Of a DNA stretch of 6,155 bases, positions 1 through 6,155 are shown one piece after another. Source of the stretch: Planctomycetaceae bacterium (lineage in GTDB: Bacteria; Planctomycetota; Planctomycetia; Planctomycetales; Planctomycetaceae). A program made the translations under genes and the position numbers. Within the stretch, counting starts at the first letter, position 1; each line of letters begins with the position of its first letter. Under the pieces are notes generated by a model. It worked only from the letters and a program-made list of their open reading frames with translations, searched no databases and had not been told where the DNA came from. The stretch is taken from positions 1 to 6,155 of the forward strand of contig JALWSL010000343.1 in assembly GCA_027080405.1 (NCBI GenBank), in the 5' to 3' direction.

Positions 1-689
1 CTCATCAAGCGTCCATCGGCTGAGCGCCACTGTTTGGTTGGCGGGAGCCACAAGCCGAACGCCATCGCGGTCCATTCGGTTTCGCGTTCATCCAGTCTGA
101 AATCGCGCAACGATTCCTGCACGATATTTTTGACGGTGGCCCGTCTTTGAGTCGGCAGAAAGACCGGTTCATCCAGATGAACCCCCGCTTCGGAGACACA
201 GGCGAGCATATGATCGTGATGAACGGAGACAGATCGCACACGCCCCCAGTTGACGCCGATCCCTTCTTTGCGATCTTCCAGTAACGGCAACGCATTCTCG
301 CCCCAGGAAAGCATGAAGGTGCTGTTATCCAGCAGGAATTTTTCCAGTTCTTTTCCGGAGAGGACAGCCGGATCGTTGAAGACAGCGTCTTTCGACCAGG
401 TGCGAATGGCGTGTTCCACCAGATTCGGCCGCAATCCTTTCCGCTTGAACTTCGGCCGAACCTGCCAGAGCACCGCGGCCAGGTCTTCATCGGAAACCAT
501 TTCCGGCCGGTCATAAAGAGGCTCGATCCTGATCGGTTCCGTGCGGGTGATTTCGACCGGTTCCACAGCAGGTTTTCCGGTGAGTTCCTGTTTGACGAGT
601 CGCTTTGCTTCAGAAGGAGCCAGCAGGAAAGCGATCGTCAACGCGATCACAAAAATGAATTGAACGGTCCAGAACAGGTAACGATTCAT
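1..689 (-). CDS. Membrane-anchored protein of unknown function (partial, C-terminus off the left edge)
   Basis: I do not recognise a family. Reading the minus strand from the ATG at 689-687 gives 229 codons without a stop up to the window edge, so the gene is incomplete at its 3' end. Residues about 5-25 form one hydrophobic segment ([20 protein letters not shown]) after a short Asn-Arg start, which fits an uncleaved signal anchor or signal peptide. A Pro/Glu-rich linker (about 28-62) follows. The rest looks like a soluble alpha/beta region with ordinary globular composition, including [11 protein letters not shown] (75-85), [18 protein letters not shown] (136-153) and an HHDH stretch at 157-160. 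The protein is therefore probably extracytoplasmic and tethered to the membrane. The start is chosen because it places the hydrophobic segment at the N-terminus. An in-frame GTG lies 18 bp upstream, and the Shine-Dalgarno signal is weak (GGAA only). The gene follows the 803-2497 membrane protein on the same strand after 113 bp, so the two may be cotranscribed. The minus-strand frame that opens at 514 is a shadow of this gene. Confidence 0.8.
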   Translation of the reverse strand, partial: MNRYLFWTVQFIFVIALTIAFLLAPSEAKRLVKQELTGKPAVEPVEITRTEPIRIEPLYDRPEMVSDEDLAAVLWQVRPKFKRKGLRPNLVEHAIRTWSKDAVFNDPAVLSGKELEKFLLDNSTFMLSWGENALPLLEDRKEGIGVNWGRVRSVSVHHDHMLACVSEAGVHLDEPVFLPTQRRATVKNIVQESLRDFRLDERETEWTAMAFGLWLPPTKQWRSADGRLM

Positions 690-744
690 AATAGGTTCCG
701 TTTCCACAAGTTCATAAGTCCATCAGGAACAAAAACAGAGAGCA

Positions 745-779
745 GACAGCCGGTTCAGGTGGTGACAGACCGGGCTGTC
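745..779 (-). terminator. Imperfect hairpin between the two minus-strand genes, possible weak terminator or attenuator
   Basis: An inverted repeat pairs 745-753 (GACAGCCGG) with 770-779 (CCGGGCTGTC), with one bulged base and a 16-nt loop. Read on the minus strand it lies just past the stop of the 803-2497 gene. A run of five T (complement of 732-736) comes about eight bases after the stem. The gap between stem and T-run is longer than in a classical intrinsic terminator, so it may only attenuate transcription into the next gene or may have no role. Confidence 0.3.
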
Positions 780-802
780 AACAGGTCGTGCCGTTGCTTC
801 GG

Positions 803-2497
803 TCAATTCGGAACGGGAATTTTTCTCAGGAAGATGGCTCCGAGACTGTCTTCGTATTCCAGTTTCCAGTCGGTATCTTTTTTCAATTCGTTAATTAAAC
901 GCCTGTGGTATTGATGATCGATGATAACCGTGTTGACGCCGTAGCGATCGAGTTTGTCTCTCCACGCGGAACCAGCCGAGGCGATATGCAGATAGTCAAG
1001 CCAGACCTCTCGGGGAACCAAATGGGCATGTGAATTCAGGAAGATTTTTATCTTGGCCGGCCCGGCCCAAAGCAGATAATCGCCCCATTCATACGAATTG
1101 AAAACGAGTCCTTGCGGTTGGTGCTGATGCAAATAGTTGGTGATCTCAACAGGCGTTTGAGCTGAAACAGAACGCCGATAAAAGCGGTTGAACTCTTCAG
1201 GCTGCTCAGGATAGCCGTGCAGCAAAACCGTTCCGAAGGGAGTGTAGGCGAAGAAAATCCAGGCCAGTCCGATTGTGACAACCGTATTCAATCCGGAGCG
1301 GGGCGGTTGTTCCGCGTATTGCTCTGCCGCGTTTTGATCTGTCTGTTGCGGTTTCAAATATTTTTTCAGAACAGCGTTGAGATGCAAAACCGTATAGAGA
1401 GCGGCGACTGGCGTCCACCAGACAACCATGCGAACGGACCACATCGCCAACAGTCCCAATCCGATCAACAACAGTGGTTCCGCCAATGAGACTCGCCGGG
1501 GCGAGAGGCGGTACAGAATGATCATCACAATCGACGCGACAGCCATCGCTTTGCCATGCACCATCCGCAGCGTGAGAGGCTCCCATTCGATGAGACTGGA
1601 GAGATTCGCATTGTGTGAAATCGCATGAATCGCCGGATAAATGCCGATGCCGTACGGATTCAGCAATGTCGCCAGAATGGCCAACTCCGTCAGCACGAAC
1701 AACCGCTCGGTTTTCGGATCGGCTGCGACCGCCCGGAATGATCTTTTATGTCGGTAGATATCCAAACCGCGCCCCAAACAGAGCGCACCGAGCATGGCAA
1801 AACCCAACAGGAACGAACCGTGCATGTTCGCCCAGACGAGGAACAGCAGCGGAACGATGATCCAGAAACTCCCGTGCCATTTTTTGCGGGTCAAAAGTGA
1901 AAAGGTAATCACATAACAGGCCAGACCTGCCAGTTGCGGGCGAATGATCGCCAGCGATTTGTAGGCAACCAATCCGAATACAGCCAACCCGACCAGACTG
2001 ACCGCGATGGAATCGGTTTTTTCCCGAAATCGCAACAGTAACGCGATCACACAAACGAAAATTGAACTGGCATACAGAAACTGTAAGGAAGCAACGCCTC
2101 CCAAAGAGTAGACCAGAAATGCGGAAATTTGCGCCAGCCATGCGGTATCGACCATCGGAACACCTTCAGATAAAGGCATGAACGGTTCCGTGGCAGGAAT
2201 CTGTTTCTGTTGAACAATCAGGCGGCCATAGGAAAGATGTCCCCAGATATCGGTATGCCAAAGCTGATGATAACTTAGCACCACCCAGAGAACACCGAGA
2301 ATCACTGTCCAGATGACGGCCTGGCGAGAAAGCTGGGCCCACTCGGGAACACGATCCTCCAGCATGTCGGCATTCGGCTTTTCAACAACTGTACCGGTTT
2401 GAGGCTCACGGCCTGGGTTCTGTCGATCGGATTGTTCCGATTCTGGCGAACAGGCCGGTTTTTCGGTTTCTGCTGAAGATGTTTCGACGTTGGACAT
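803..2497 (-). CDS. Multi-spanning membrane protein, GT-C glycosyltransferase-like, function unknown
   Basis: A 564-residue integral membrane protein. Residues 1-55 are a polar, Glu/Ser/Pro-rich cytoplasmic tail with low sequence complexity. Hydrophobic segments follow at roughly 60-77, 122-155, 165-202, 210-242, 266-280, 317-330, 339-376 and 404-423, giving about ten helices. The first loop after the first helix holds HTDIWGHLSYG (81-91), with acidic and His residues (D83, H87). This is where GT-C transferases of the PMT/ArnT/OST type carry their catalytic Asp. Other conspicuous motifs are WANMHGSFLLG (222-232), LNPYG (279-283) and EWEPL (304-308). The C-terminal 135 residues after the last helix are soluble and include NSYEWGDYLLW (467-477) and NSHAHLVP (488-495), followed by a small alpha/beta region. 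GT-C membership is inferred from topology and the loop motif. Donor, acceptor and activity cannot be told from the sequence. The start is the first ATG. M45 is an alternative that would remove the polar tail, and neither start has a good Shine-Dalgarno sequence. The gene is divergent from metG. Confidence 0.85.
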   Translation of the reverse strand: MSNVETSSAETEKPACSPESEQSDRQNPGREPQTGTVVEKPNADMLEDRVPEWAQLSRQAVIWTVILGVLWVVLSYHQLWHTDIWGHLSYGRLIVQQKQIPATEPFMPLSEGVPMVDTAWLAQISAFLVYSLGGVASLQFLYASSIFVCVIALLLRFREKTDSIAVSLVGLAVFGLVAYKSLAIIRPQLAGLACYVITFSLLTRKKWHGSFWIIVPLLFLVWANMHGSFLLGFAMLGALCLGRGLDIYRHKRSFRAVAADPKTERLFVLTELAILATLLNPYGIGIYPAIHAISHNANLSSLIEWEPLTLRMVHGKAMAVASIVMIILYRLSPRRVSLAEPLLLIGLGLLAMWSVRMVVWWTPVAALYTVLHLNAVLKKYLKPQQTDQNAAEQYAEQPPRSGLNTVVTIGLAWIFFAYTPFGTVLLHGYPEQPEEFNRFYRRSVSAQTPVEITNYLHQHQPQGLVFNSYEWGDYLLWAGPAKIKIFLNSHAHLVPREVWLDYLHIASAGSAWRDKLDRYGVNTVIIDHQYHRRLINELKKDTDWKLEYEDSLGAIFLRKIPVPN

Positions 2498-2876
2498 GGG
2501 ATTCTGTTTGATGAGGAAGCCGAAAATGGAAATTGCAGTCGTGACATACAGATTGCTGTTGCAAGTGTACGTCTCAAATTCGACGAATACAAACCGCGTT
2601 GGAGAATTTCACAGACATCCGCAAACAGAGCCCACCGGTGCGATGACCGGAATCTCCCCGAATTCCCGTTTTTTCCTGACTCCAATATTGCTGATTCCTG
2701 GTTGCCGATTCGCGATTGCTGGTCCCCAACTTGATCATGCAACAGCAATCCGGATCGATTCGGAACTTTGACACTCGGTCAATGACTGTATCGGGTCGAA
2801 TTTGCACAATTCAGGCTGCTCACTACAATACGGCGGGAATAATTTGAATTGGGGTTATTGATCGAAAAGAAAAAAC
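2498..2876. other. Divergent intergenic region between the GT-C-like gene and metG
   Basis: This 379-bp stretch has no convincing gene. Short frames on both strands lack family-like composition and ribosome binding sites. It must hold the promoters of both divergent genes. Visible elements are an 8-bp inverted repeat (GATTGCTG at 2714-2721 and CAGCAATC at 2743-2750, 21-nt spacing), a small dyad TTGAC-5-GTCAA at 2768-2782, and a candidate metG promoter nearer the gene. The dyads could be operator sites, but they are short enough to occur by chance. I found no good promoter for the minus-strand gene. Confidence 0.5.
2801..2829 (+). promoter_or_regulatory. Candidate sigma-70-type promoter of metG
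   Basis: A TACAAT hexamer at 2824-2829 matches the -10 consensus at five of six positions. Seventeen bases upstream lies TTTGCA (2801-2806), a four-of-six match to the -35 consensus. Transcription would start about 40 bases before the metG ATG. The call rests on pattern matching alone. Confidence 0.35.
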
Positions 2877-4934
2877 ATGTCACGTCGAATTCTTGTTACC
2901 GCCGCGTTGCCTTATGCAAACGGACATATTCATTTGGGGCATCTGGTGGAATATATTCAAACCGATATCTGGGTCCGCTTTCAGAAATTGCGGGGGAATA
3001 CGTGCCGCTATTTCTGTGCAGATGACACGCACGGCACCGCGATCATGATCCGTGCCCGTCAGGAAAACCGGAGCGAAGAGGAATTGATCGCCGAAATGAA
3101 GGAAGCACATCTGGCCGACTTCACCGGTTTCCAAATCGAATTCGATAACTACGGCAGCACCAACAGCCCGGAAAATCTGGAAGCCTGCAAAATCATCTGG
3201 AAAGCGCTGCGAGCCGCCGGGCTGGTTTCTGAAAAGGATGTGACACAACTTTTCGATCCGGAAGCAGGGACGTTTTTGGCCGATCGGTTTGTCAAGGGAA
3301 CCTGTCCGAAATGCGGGGCGGTCGATCAGTATGGGGATAACTGTGAAAAGTGTGGAGCGACCTACAGTCCCGGCGAGTTGATCGACCCGGTCAGCACACT
3401 CACGGGGGCGAAACCGGAAGAACGGACCGCTTCGCATCTGTTTGTGAATATCGAAAAGCTGCACGATTTTCTGGAAGAGTGGACACAGTCGGGCGAGCAT
3501 TTGCAGAAGGAAGTCGCCAACTATTTGAAAGGGCACTTCCTGGGCGAGCCTCTTCGTGATTGGGATATTTCCCGCCCGGCTCCCTACTTCGGTTTTGAAA
3601 TTCCCGATGCGCCCGGTCATTACTGGTATGTCTGGTTCGATGCACCGATCGGCTACATCGGTTCCACCTGGCAATGGTGCAAGGAGAATAACGAGGGACT
3701 TTCCAAATACTGGCAAAGCAGCGATACCGAAATTCATCACTTCATCGGCAAGGATATCACGTACTTTCACACATTGTTTTGGCCGGCGATGTTGAAAGTG
3801 GCCGGGTTCAACTTGCCGACCAAGGTGCATATTCATGGATTTTTGAACGTCGATGGCGGGAAAATGTCCAAAAGCCGGGGGACATTCATCATGGCCCGCA
3901 CGTACCTGAATCATCTTGATCCGGCCTGTTTGCGATACTATTTCGCGTGAAAACTGAATAGCAAACTGGATGATATCGACCTGAACCTGCAGGAATTTAC
4001 CGAGAAAGTGAATGCCGATCTGGTTGGAAAGGTTGTCAACATCGCGAGCCGATGTGCCAGGTTCATCAGCGGAAAAACGCTCAGCGATGTCTACCCCGAA
4101 GATGGCGGACGCTTCCAGCAGGCTGCGGAAGCGGGGGATCGCATTGCCGAACTTTATGAACAGTGTGAGTATTCACAGGCGATGCGGGAAATTCTGCAAC
4201 TGGCGGAGGTTGCGAACAAGTTTGTCGAAGATGCCCAGCCGTGGTTATTGCGTAAAGAGGAAGAAAAACAGGAGCAGTTACGGGATGTCTGCTCGATTGC
4301 CTTGAATTTATTCCGGCAAGTTGTCATTTATCTCTCTCCGGTTCTCCCGGAACTGGCGAAAAAGACGGGTGAACTGCTTGATGATACGCTTTCAAGTTGG
4401 GAGCAGTCGAAAACCCCGCTCACGGGCAATAAGGTCAATAAATTTTCACACATGATGAAACGGATCGAGGAAGAACAGGTACAAAAAATGGTCGAAGAAT
4501 CTCGCGAAGCCGAACCGAATGAGGAAACAGAAAGCCAGGACGCTCCAACGAGTGCAGCGAATTGGAATGATTCTGCCCAGCCGCTCATTGATGAGCCACT
4601 GGCTGAAGAATGCACGATCGACGATTTTATGAAAGTCGATCTGCGAGTGGCGAGGATCGTCGAAGCGAATCATGTCGAAGGAGCTGATAAACTGCTTCAA
4701 TTGACATTAAGCCTGGGCGGCGAGACAACCCGCAATGTCTTCGCAGGCATCAAGGCTGCTTATGCTCCGGAAGATCTGGTGGGGCGGCTTGTCGTATGTG
4801 TGGCCAACTTGAAACCCCGCAAAATGCGATTCGGTCTTAGTGAAGGGATGATTTGCGCTTCCGGCCCCGGTGGGAAGGATGTCTTCCTGCTGACGCCAGA
4901 TACCGGCGCCTTGCCCGGACAGCGTGTGCATTGA
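2877..4934 (+). CDS. metG: Methionyl-tRNA synthetase, full length but with one in-frame TGA at codon 358
   Basis: The cytoplasmic enzyme charges tRNA-Met (initiator and elongator) with methionine, using ATP. The frame spans 685 codons, close to the 677 of E. coli MetG, and all landmarks are present in order. These are the class I HIGH-type motif HLGH (19-22) in [11 protein letters not shown]; a zinc knuckle with C143, C146, C156 and C159; the KMSKS loop (329-333); the anticodon-binding helical domain, with the PW pair at 455-456 matching the anticodon-reading Trp region of E. coli; an acidic linker (about 528-578); and a C-terminal tRNA-binding OB domain of the Trbp111/EMAPII type (about 581-685, with [31 protein letters not shown] and GPGGKD). 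The single defect is TGA at 3948-3950, between RYYFA (353-357) and [13 protein letters not shown]. Taken literally, it would yield a 357-residue catalytic fragment. The ribosome binding site is only a purine-rich run (GAAAAGAAAAAA) before the ATG. A single-gene unit is likely, with its own terminator downstream. Confidence 0.93.
3948..3950 (+). other. In-frame TGA inside metG: error, nonsense mutation or recoding site
   Basis: The codon falls at residue 358, directly after RYYFA and before [14 protein letters not shown]. coli MetG reads YYTAKLSSRIDDIDLNL across the same stretch (recalled), so the flanks align with no insertion or deletion and only one codon is abnormal. As I recall, other bacterial MetRS carry a small residue here (Ala, Ser or Cys). 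TGC or TGT (Cys) and TCA (Ser) are each one base from TGA. The only nearby downstream hairpin is CCTG/CAGG at 3980-3993, with four pairs and a six-base loop that lacks the guanine expected near the start of a bacterial SECIS loop. No good start codon with a ribosome binding site follows closely: the first in-frame candidate is GTG at 4008, inside a conserved helix. A genuine two-part enzyme is therefore unlikely. Confidence 0.9.
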
Positions 4935-4963
4935 TCATCGTTCAAAAAATCATCGTTCAAGAA
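4934..4963 (+). repeat. 15-bp tandem duplication at the metG stop codon
   Basis: Two adjacent 15-bp units (4934-4948 and 4949-4963) agree at 14 of 15 positions, sharing ATCATCGTTCAA. The first base of unit one is the last base of the metG stop codon. It looks like a replication-slippage duplication in the 3' untranslated region and does not alter the protein. Confidence 0.75.
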
Positions 4964-4977
4964 ATGAGCGTGAATAT

Positions 4978-5004
4978 GGGGGCCGCTTTTGTGGCCCCCT
5001 TTTT
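4978..5004 (+). terminator. Strong intrinsic terminator of metG
   Basis: A perfect 7-bp GC-only stem, GGGGGCC (4978-4984) with GGCCCCC (4993-4999), encloses an 8-nt loop and is followed at once by five T (5000-5004). This is a classical Rho-independent terminator. It sits 43 bases after the metG stop and separates metG from the downstream envelope gene. Confidence 0.9.
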
Positions 5005-5181
5005 CATGACGTACATGATATAGGTGACATAGGCGTTCATAATGCAACAAGCCTGGTTTGAGCAAACTTCATGTAAAGATTGCAAGAGTTGGTATTACGA
5101 AAAAATTCCTCTTCCCAAGCAACGCGTTTGACGATAGATTTCCCCTCCTACACGAAAAACGTCACTCTTTTCCCTTTCCTT

Positions 5182-5211
5182 TTGACGTTACAAACCCACC
5201 TTTTCTGTTAT
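5182..5211 (+). promoter_or_regulatory. Candidate promoter upstream of the OmpA-like gene
   Basis: TTGACG (5182-5187, five of six -35 positions) and TGTTAT (5206-5211, four of six -10 positions) are separated by 18 bases. A second TTGACG at 5128-5133 has no acceptable -10 partner. Transcription from here would carry the 5241-5280 hairpin in the leader. Confidence 0.25.
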
Positions 5212-5240
5212 TCAACAACCCTTCCGAAAAACCTTATTTG

Positions 5241-5283
5241 ATTCCCGACCGGTCTGGCTGATCGGCAAGCAGTCGGGAGTTTT
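5241..5283 (+). terminator. Leader hairpin, possible terminator or regulatory structure
   Basis: ATTCCCGAC (5241-5249) pairs with GTCGGGAGT (5272-5280) in nine pairs, one of them G-U, around a 22-nt loop. Four T follow (5280-5283), which is a weak tail. The left arm overlaps a perfect 8-bp palindrome, GACCGGTC (5247-5254), that could form a competing structure. Its position about 120 bases before the OmpA-like start allows attenuation or the 3' end of a small RNA, but neither is shown. Confidence 0.3.
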
Positions 5284-5387
5284 GCAGAAACCACTTTCCT
5301 GTCTTTGACTACCTGTCGCATACCGAATTCGTTTTCGATCAGTTCCATTCAGTCCAGCCCTGGCGGACGGGATTGTAACGAAAAACG

Positions 5388-5393
5388 AAGGAG
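5388..5393 (+). promoter_or_regulatory. Shine-Dalgarno sequence of the OmpA-like gene
   Basis: AAGGAG lies nine bases before the ATG at 5403. It is the only strong ribosome binding site in the window and fixes the start of this gene. Confidence 0.8.
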
Positions 5394-5402
5394 ACCTGTC
5401 GA

Positions 5403-6155
5403 ATGAAACGACCACGTTTATCCCTGTTGCTGCTTTGTTGTTCCCTTGCGTTTTCCCAACTCGCCTGTAATCAGGCCCCGCGCAGACATCTGCGGTTGAG
5501 TCAGCATCGGGCGATGAGACTCTACACGGAAAATCAGCGGCTGATTGGTGAAAACCAGATGCTCGCCGCAGAGTCGATGCAGTATCAGCAATCGTTGGGA
5601 GCGTTGACCGCAGAGCGGGACCGGCTTCATCAACAATTGGATATCGCGAATCAGCGACTGGCCAATGTGAATTCGGAACGGAGTGAATTGCAGCGTCGAT
5701 ACAAGCAGTTGCTTGTCAGTTCAGGCAGTAATAAAAGCCCTCTTTCCGATGCGGCAACGAAACGGTTTCAGGACTTGGCGGAAAAGTATCCTGATTTTGA
5801 ATTCGATCCGTACACCGGCGTCAGTAAATTTCATTCCGATATCCTGTTCTCCTCGGGGAGTGATCGAATCAGGGAATCTGCAAAACCACTGCTGAACGAT
5901 CTGGTTGCGATTATGAACGAAGGTTCTGCCAGGAATCTGAATCTGCTGGTTGTGGGACATACCGATGATCAACCGATTGACAAGTCGAAGGCACGTCATC
6001 CCACCAACTGGCACCTTTCGACCGACCGGGCAGATTCCGTCGTGCTGGCTTTAACCAAGGCAGGCATTGACAGCAGACGCTTGGGAGCAGCCGGTTATAG
6101 CAAAAACCAGCCACTCGTTCCCAATACCGATGATCAGGCACGTCAACGGAATCGT
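5403..6155 (+). CDS. OmpA/Pal-domain envelope protein with coiled coil, likely lipoprotein (partial, 3' end off the right edge)
   Basis: The frame is open for 251 codons to the window edge. Residues 1-22 form a secretion signal: basic start (KRPR), hydrophobic core (LSLLLLCCSLAF), then LAC with Cys22. The lipobox is imperfect, with Gln at -3, so lipidation at Cys22 is likely but not certain; SPase I cleavage after AFS (16-18) is the alternative. Residues about 38-105 are Gln/Glu/Leu-rich with heptad character, indicating a coiled coil or elongated spacer. From about 138 comes an OmpA C-terminal (OmpA/MotB/Pal) peptidoglycan-binding domain: SDILFSSGSDRI (145-156), VVGHTDD (183-189), and NWHLSTDRADSVV (202-214), followed by AAGYSKNQPLVPN. 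D188 and R209 sit where this family binds the diaminopimelate of peptidoglycan. It probably tethers an outer layer to the cell wall. The missing part should be short, since the domain is nearly complete. The metG terminator separates it from metG. Confidence 0.9.
   Translation, partial: MKRPRLSLLLLCCSLAFSQLACNQAPRRHLRLSQHRAMRLYTENQRLIGENQMLAAESMQYQQSLGALTAERDRLHQQLDIANQRLANVNSERSELQRRYKQLLVSSGSNKSPLSDAATKRFQDLAEKYPDFEFDPYTGVSKFHSDILFSSGSDRIRESAKPLLNDLVAIMNEGSARNLNLLVVGHTDDQPIDKSKARHPTNWHLSTDRADSVVLALTKAGIDSRRLGAAGYSKNQPLVPNTDDQARQRNR

Larger units (their letters stand above)
5005..5402 (+). other. Long upstream region of the OmpA-like gene
   Basis: Nearly 400 bases without a credible gene. 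The 67-codon plus-strand frame at 5058-5261 has no ribosome binding site and a composition unlike a protein. The stretch is AT- and pyrimidine-rich in its middle part (about 5140-5220). It contains a candidate promoter and a stable-looking hairpin, so the downstream gene probably has a structured 5' untranslated region of roughly 180 bases, or a small RNA is made here. I recognise no known riboswitch or RNA family. Confidence 0.5.

Noticed and set aside
411..914. A 167-codon plus-strand frame over the left-hand genes
   Set aside because: It overlaps two minus-strand genes with convincing protein features and their intergenic gap, and its product is rich in Arg/Phe/Ser, typical of an antisense shadow.
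2680..2760. Repeated ATTGCTG-like words upstream of metG as a repeat family or operator array
   Set aside because: The words are 7-8 bases, irregularly spaced and not part of a longer consensus. Only one pair forms an inverted repeat, which may be chance.
2880..3914. A 344-codon open frame on the minus strand inside metG
   Set aside because: It is antisense to a clearly recognisable MetRS catalytic domain, has no ribosome binding site, and its composition follows from the codon bias of the sense gene.
3951..4003. A SECIS element downstream of the TGA
   Set aside because: Only a 4-bp stem (CCTG/CAGG, 3980-3993) is visible, with a loop beginning AA and no supporting lower stem. This falls short of the bacterial SECIS pattern, although a folding program should confirm it.
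4008..4934. A separate downstream gene for the C-terminal half of MetRS starting at GTG 4008
   Set aside because: The GTG codes for a Val within a conserved helix ([10 protein letters not shown]), has no clear ribosome binding site, and the 19 codons before it, back to the TGA, are also conserved MetRS sequence. One interrupted gene explains the data better.
5058..5261. A 67-codon small gene in the region after metG
   Set aside because: It has no ribosome binding site, and its Phe/Pro-rich content reflects a pyrimidine-rich noncoding stretch.

Overview
The window reads as bacterial chromosome. The style of the hypothetical proteins, the moderate GC content, and a large envelope-type OmpA lipoprotein-like gene beside a membrane protein of unknown role suggest a planctomycete or a close relative. 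That placement is an impression from protein style, not a computed result.

Layout: two genes lie on the minus strand in the left half. The upstream one (803-2497) is a multi-spanning membrane protein resembling GT-C type glycosyltransferases. It is followed after 113 bp by a membrane-anchored protein of unknown function (1-689) that runs off the left edge. A 379-bp intergenic region separates this pair from the divergent plus-strand gene metG (2877-4934), encoding methionyl-tRNA synthetase. metG ends at a strong intrinsic terminator (4978-5004). After a long leader region, an OmpA-domain envelope protein (5403 to the right edge) begins behind a good Shine-Dalgarno sequence and is cut by the window end.

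The most notable feature is in metG. The reading frame is intact over 685 codons and carries all hallmarks of a full-length bacterial MetRS, but it is interrupted once by an in-frame TGA at codon 358 (3948-3950). The frame continues without a shift on the other side, in a strongly conserved segment just after the KMSKS loop. The possibilities are a sequencing or assembly error, a recent nonsense mutation, or UGA recoding (selenocysteine or readthrough). I could not find a convincing bacterial SECIS hairpin just downstream, which weakens the selenocysteine reading.

Functionally the window mixes a housekeeping translation gene with cell-envelope genes. I see no mobile elements, CRISPR arrays, tRNAs or rRNAs, and no obvious defence or biosynthetic system.
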